DNA of 7,262 nucleotides from an uncultured Clostridia bacterium (lineage in GTDB: Bacteria; Bacillota; Clostridia; Christensenellales; Aristaeellaceae). The DNA is taken from positions 1-7,262 of the forward strand of contig CAMGDO010000040.1 of NCBI GenBank assembly GCA_946042585.1, given 5' to 3'. The notes beneath the pieces were generated by a model that saw only the letters and a program-made list of their open reading frames with translations, ran no database searches and was not told the DNA's origin. Below are positions 4,213-7,262 of the stretch, in pieces. Each line of letters opens with the position of its first letter. Position 1 is the first letter of the stretch. A program made the translations under genes and the position numbers.

Positions 4213-6537
4213 ATGAATTTAGCAGATCTTAATCCCATGCAGCGCAAAGCGGCCGAGCAACTGGACGGGCCGGTGCTGATTCTGGCGGGCGCAGGCAGCG
4301 GCAAAACCCGCACGCTGACCTACCGTGTGGCCAATCTGATGGCGCACGGCGTGCGCGCGTACAATATTCTGGCGCTTACATTCACCAACAAGGCGGCGCG
4401 GGAGATGCGCACCCGCATTGAGAATCTGGTGGGCGCTTCGGCGGAGGAGGCGTGGATTGGCACCTTCCACTCCGTCTGCTGCCGTATCCTGCGGCGCGAT
4501 ATCGACAAGCTGGGCTATGAGCGCTCTTTTTCCATCTATGATGACGACGACCAGCAGCGCGTCATCAAGGGCATTCTCCGGGAATTGGATATTGACGAAA
4601 AGTTCCTGCCGCCCAAGAGCGTTTCCATCTGTATTTCGGATGCCAAGAACCGTTTGCTCTCGCCCGACGAATGGCTGCAGAAAAGCGGGCGTGATTATCG
4701 CGCGCAGAAAACGCATGACGTGATGACGCGCTACGAAGAACGGCTCCGCGCGGCCAACGCGCTGGATTTTGACGACCTGCTGGTGAAGACGCTGCAGTTG
4801 TTTGTGGATCACCCGCCCGTGCTGGAATACTATCAGCGCAGGTTTGAGTATGTCCATGTGGATGAATATCAGGATACCAACTTCGCGCAGTATCAGCTGG
4901 TGCGGCTGCTGACGCAGGACAGCCGCAATCTGTGCGTGGTGGGAGACGACGACCAGTCCATCTATGGCTGGCGCGGCGCGGATATCCGAAATATTCTGGA
5001 CTTTGAGAAGGATTTTCCCGATGCGACGGTGATCAAGCTGGAGCAGAACTATCGCTCCACGGCGAACATTCTGGACGCAGCCAATCAGATCATCGCGCAC
5101 AATGAAGGGCGCAAGGAGAAGACGCTGTGGACGCAGGATGGCGAAGGGGAGAAAATCACCGTGTATTCGGCGGCGGATGAGCGCGACGAGGCGGCATGGA
5201 TTTGCCAGCGCATCCGCCAGCTGCAGCGCGGCGGCATGGAGCTGGGGCGCATGGCCATTCTGTATCGCATGCATGCGCTGTCCCGCGTGCTGGAAGAAAC
5301 GCTCATGCGCGCCGGCATTGCCTATCATGTGTATGGCGGCACCCGGTTCTATGACCGCAAGGAAGTGCGGGATGTGCTGGCGTATCTCAAGCTGGTGCAG
5401 AATCCGGCGGATGACGTTTCTCTGTCGCGCATCATCAATGTGCCCAAGCGCGCCATTGGCGATTCCACGGTGGAAGCGCTGACGCAGTATGCGCATCGGA
5501 TGGATATGCCGCTGTATGCCGCGGTATCCGCTCCGCCGGACACGCTTGGAAGCCGCGCGCGCAAAAGCGTGGAGGAGTTTTCCCGCCTGATTGCGTCGCT
5601 GCTGATCGCCAGAGAGCAGATGCCGCTGTCGGAATTTGTGCAGAAGGTGGTGGATGACACCGGGCTTCTCAGCCAGTATCAGAAGGACGCGGACGACGAA
5701 GAAGCGCAGGCGCGCGTGGAGAACATCCGCGAGTTTCTGGGCGCGGTGACGGAGTTTGAGCAAAAGAGCGAGGATCAATCGCTGGCGGCTTTCCTTGAAA
5801 ACGTGGCGCTGGTGACTGATCTGGACAACCAGACGGATACGCCGAGCTTTGTGACGATGATGACGCTGCATTCCGCTAAGGGTCTGGAATACGACGCGGT
5901 GTTCATGGCGGGCATGGAGGAAGGCATCTTCCCCTCTGCCCGCGCCATGCAGGAGGACAACCGCGTGGAGGAAGAACGGCGGCTGTGCTATGTGGGCGTC
6001 ACGCGCGCGCGCAGGCTTTTGCATCTGTCCATGGCGCGCCGGCGCATGCTGTTCAATCAGATGCAGTTCAACGCGCCCTCCTGCTTCCTGCAGGAGGTTC
6101 CCCGCCGGCTGATTCGGGAGGAATGGAGCGGGAGCGCACAGCAGAGCGCCTCAATCGCGCCAAATCGCGGCGGCTGGGGCAGCTATGGCGGCTCGGGCCT
6201 GCGCCGAGACCGTTATGAAAGCGCCGAGGACAGGCCGCAATACGGCTATGGTGAGCCTGCGCCTTCGCAGCGCAGGGCGGCGCGCTCGCCCGCAAGGCCC
6301 ATGGCGCCCGCACAGATTCCCGGCGTGCAGCGCGGCTTTACACCGTCGAATGCGCGCAATGTGCAGATTCAGCTGTTCAGCGCGGGCGATCATGTGCTTC
6401 ACCGCAAATTCGGCAAGGGGGTCGTGCGCGAGGTGACAGGCAGCGGCGACAGCGCGCGCATCAGCATTGTGTTCCCCGTCTTTGGAGAAAAGGTTTTTGC
6501 ATTGTCGATTGCACCCATCGTAAAGGTGGAGGAGTAA
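4213..6537 (+). CDS. pcrA: ATP-dependent DNA helicase PcrA/UvrD
   Basis: This is a superfamily 1A 3'-5' DNA helicase used in nucleotide excision repair, removal of RecA or RNA polymerase from DNA, and plasmid rolling-circle replication. All helicase motifs are present in its 774 residues: the Q motif (LNPMQRKA, Gln10), Walker A AGAGSGKT (25-32), Ia LALTFTNKAAREM (53-65), GTFHS (83-87), Walker B VDEYQDT (216-222), III GDDDQSIYGWRGA (244-256), IV LEQNYRS (276-282), V TLHSAKGLEYD (551-561) and VI CYVGVTRAR (592-600). Residues about 636-715 form a Gly/Arg/Tyr/Pro-rich basic linker. Residues about 724-774 (GDHVLHRKFGKGVV) are the Tudor-like C-terminal domain that in PcrA/UvrD contacts RNA polymerase. 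It is slightly longer than the 724-739 residues of Bacillus-type PcrA, mainly in the linker. The start is supported by AAGGA seven bases upstream and a promoter at 4149-4178. ligA follows 4 bp downstream, as commonly seen in Bacillota. Confidence 0.97.
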   Translation: MNLADLNPMQRKAAEQLDGPVLILAGAGSGKTRTLTYRVANLMAHGVRAYNILALTFTNKAAREMRTRIENLVGASAEEAWIGTFHSVCCRILRRDIDKLGYERSFSIYDDDDQQRVIKGILRELDIDEKFLPPKSVSICISDAKNRLLSPDEWLQKSGRDYRAQKTHDVMTRYEERLRAANALDFDDLLVKTLQLFVDHPPVLEYYQRRFEYVHVDEYQDTNFAQYQLVRLLTQDSRNLCVVGDDDQSIYGWRGADIRNILDFEKDFPDATVIKLEQNYRSTANILDAANQIIAHNEGRKEKTLWTQDGEGEKITVYSAADERDEAAWICQRIRQLQRGGMELGRMAILYRMHALSRVLEETLMRAGIAYHVYGGTRFYDRKEVRDVLAYLKLVQNPADDVSLSRIINVPKRAIGDSTVEALTQYAHRMDMPLYAAVSAPPDTLGSRARKSVEEFSRLIASLLIAREQMPLSEFVQKVVDDTGLLSQYQKDADDEEAQARVENIREFLGAVTEFEQKSEDQSLAAFLENVALVTDLDNQTDTPSFVTMMTLHSAKGLEYDAVFMAGMEEGIFPSARAMQEDNRVEEERRLCYVGVTRARRLLHLSMARRRMLFNQMQFNAPSCFLQEVPRRLIREEWSGSAQQSASIAPNRGGWGSYGGSGLRRDRYESAEDRPQYGYGEPAPSQRRAARSPARPMAPAQIPGVQRGFTPSNARNVQIQLFSAGDHVLHRKFGKGVVREVTGSGDSARISIVFPVFGEKVFALSIAPIVKVEE
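6528..6534 (+). promoter_or_regulatory. ligA ribosome binding site inside the end of pcrA
   Basis: GGAGGAG lies within the last codons of pcrA, seven bases before the ATG at 6542. This fixes the ligA start over the in-frame ATGs at 6554 and 6563, and suggests translational coupling to pcrA. Confidence 0.8.
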
Positions 6538-6541
6538 GAGC

Positions 6542-7262
6542 ATGGAGAGCAAAATGGCGCGCATGCGCGAATTGACGGAAAAGCTCAACCGCGCGGCGCA
6601 CGCATATTATACGCTGGATGAGCCCGTGATGGCGGATGCGCAGTATGACAGGCTGTATGACGAACTGGTGCGGCTGGAAAGCGAGACGGGGGAAAGACTG
6701 CCTGATTCGCCCACCCATCGCGTGGGCGGCGATGTGCTGCCGGAGTTTGTCAAGCACCGGCACATCACGCGGCTGTGGAGCATGGACAAGGTGCAAAGCG
6801 AGGCGGAGCTTTCAGACTGGCTGGCACGCGCGGAGAAGCTGCGCGCCCAGGATCCGTCGCTGGCGCCGCTGCGCTACGGCGTGGAATACAAATTCGACGG
6901 GCTGACGCTGAACCTGACGTATGAAAACGGCGTGCTGACGCAGGCGGCCACGCGCGGAGACGGCGTGGTGGGCGAAGCGATTCTGCCGCAGGCGCGCACC
7001 ATACGCGACATTCCTTTGACCATTCCCTATCAGGGGCGTCTGGAGGTGCAGGGCGAGTGCATCATGCGCCTGTCCGCACTGGAAAAATATAATAAAACAG
7101 CGGCGATTCCGCTGAAAAACGCCCGCAATGGCGCGGCGGGCGCGCTGCGCAATCTGGATCCAGCTGTGACCGCGGAGCGCCGTCTGAGCGCATTCTTCTA
7201 TCAGGTGGGCACCATTGACAATGCGCCCTATGACGATCAGGCGGGAATGCTCTCCTTTATCC
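6542..7262 (+). CDS. ligA: NAD+-dependent DNA ligase LigA (partial, C-terminus off the right edge)
   Basis: LigA seals nicks at Okazaki junctions and repair patches, using NAD+ to adenylate an active-site lysine. The 240 visible residues cover domain Ia and most of the adenylation domain. Domain Ia shows AYYTLDEPVMADAQYDRLYDE (20-40 region) with the NMN-contacting Tyr and Asp residues (Tyr22/Tyr23, Asp32, Tyr35, Asp36), then SPTHRVGG (56-63). The KxDG motif is YKFDG with the nucleotidyl-accepting Lys117 and Asp119. ATRGDGVVGE (136-145), GEC (171-173, Glu172) and KNARNGAAGALRNLDP (192-207, Arg195) complete the visible nucleotide-binding residues. Some positions differ from the classical enzyme: EYKFDG replaces E-P/L-K-L/I-DG, and RLWSMDK stands where PMLSLDN is usual. 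These look like lineage variants, because every catalytic residue is kept. OB-fold, zinc finger, HhH and BRCT domains would be beyond the edge. It is co-transcribed with pcrA. Confidence 0.95.
   Translation, partial: MESKMARMRELTEKLNRAAHAYYTLDEPVMADAQYDRLYDELVRLESETGERLPDSPTHRVGGDVLPEFVKHRHITRLWSMDKVQSEAELSDWLARAEKLRAQDPSLAPLRYGVEYKFDGLTLNLTYENGVLTQAATRGDGVVGEAILPQARTIRDIPLTIPYQGRLEVQGECIMRLSALEKYNKTAAIPLKNARNGAAGALRNLDPAVTAERRLSAFFYQVGTIDNAPYDDQAGMLSFI

Noticed and set aside
4219..6024. Minus-strand open frame of 601 codons antisense to pcrA
   Set aside because: It lies exactly opposite conserved helicase motifs; His/Arg/Gln-rich translation is typical of antisense shadows in GC-rich DNA, with no recognisable domain.
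1..7262. Mobile elements, prophage, defence genes, tRNA/rRNA, riboswitches
   Set aside because: No transposase, integrase, terminal inverted repeats, toxin-antitoxin pairs or RNA-gene signatures were seen on either strand; nearly all of the window is accounted for by five genes.

Overview
The window looks like a chromosomal segment of a fairly high-GC member of the Bacillota, most likely a Clostridia-type gut or anaerobic bacterium. The evidence is a SepF homologue, a PcrA-type helicase followed directly by an NAD+-dependent DNA ligase, strong AGGAGG ribosome binding sites, and sigma-A-type promoters. I cannot name a genus. No phage, transposon, CRISPR or RNA gene is visible.

The layout is divergent around an intergenic region at about 3996-4212. 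To the left, three genes run on the minus strand. First in that direction is a COG2509-type FAD-dependent oxidoreductase (3995-2397). Next, 47 bp on, is a single-pass membrane protein resembling HlyD/membrane-fusion proteins (2349-871). Last is a SepF-like cell-division protein (741 to the left edge, C-terminus outside the window), which has its own promoter at 798-826. To the right, on the plus strand, are pcrA/uvrD (4213-6537) and ligA (6542 to the right edge, incomplete). These two are 4 bp apart and clearly one operon for DNA repair and replication. Near-consensus promoters point outward from the shared intergenic region on both strands.

The most unusual observation is that the two adjacent envelope/division genes both encode long low-complexity tracts rich in Gln, Pro and Tyr. 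In SepF the tract (about residues 39-162) separates the N-terminal membrane-binding helix from the C-terminal SepF domain. In the HlyD-like protein it forms the predicted cytoplasmic tail (about residues 34-96) just before the only transmembrane segment. Both tracts should therefore lie on the cytoplasmic face of the membrane. This suggests, without proving it, that the two proteins work together, perhaps with the tails interacting or co-condensing at the division site. The HlyD-like gene also sits where ylmE/yggS precedes sepF in Bacillus-type ylm clusters.

The rest (pcrA, ligA, the oxidoreductase) is core-genome material with some divergent details noted in the entries. The long open frames antisense to all of these genes are GC-driven shadows and are not annotated.
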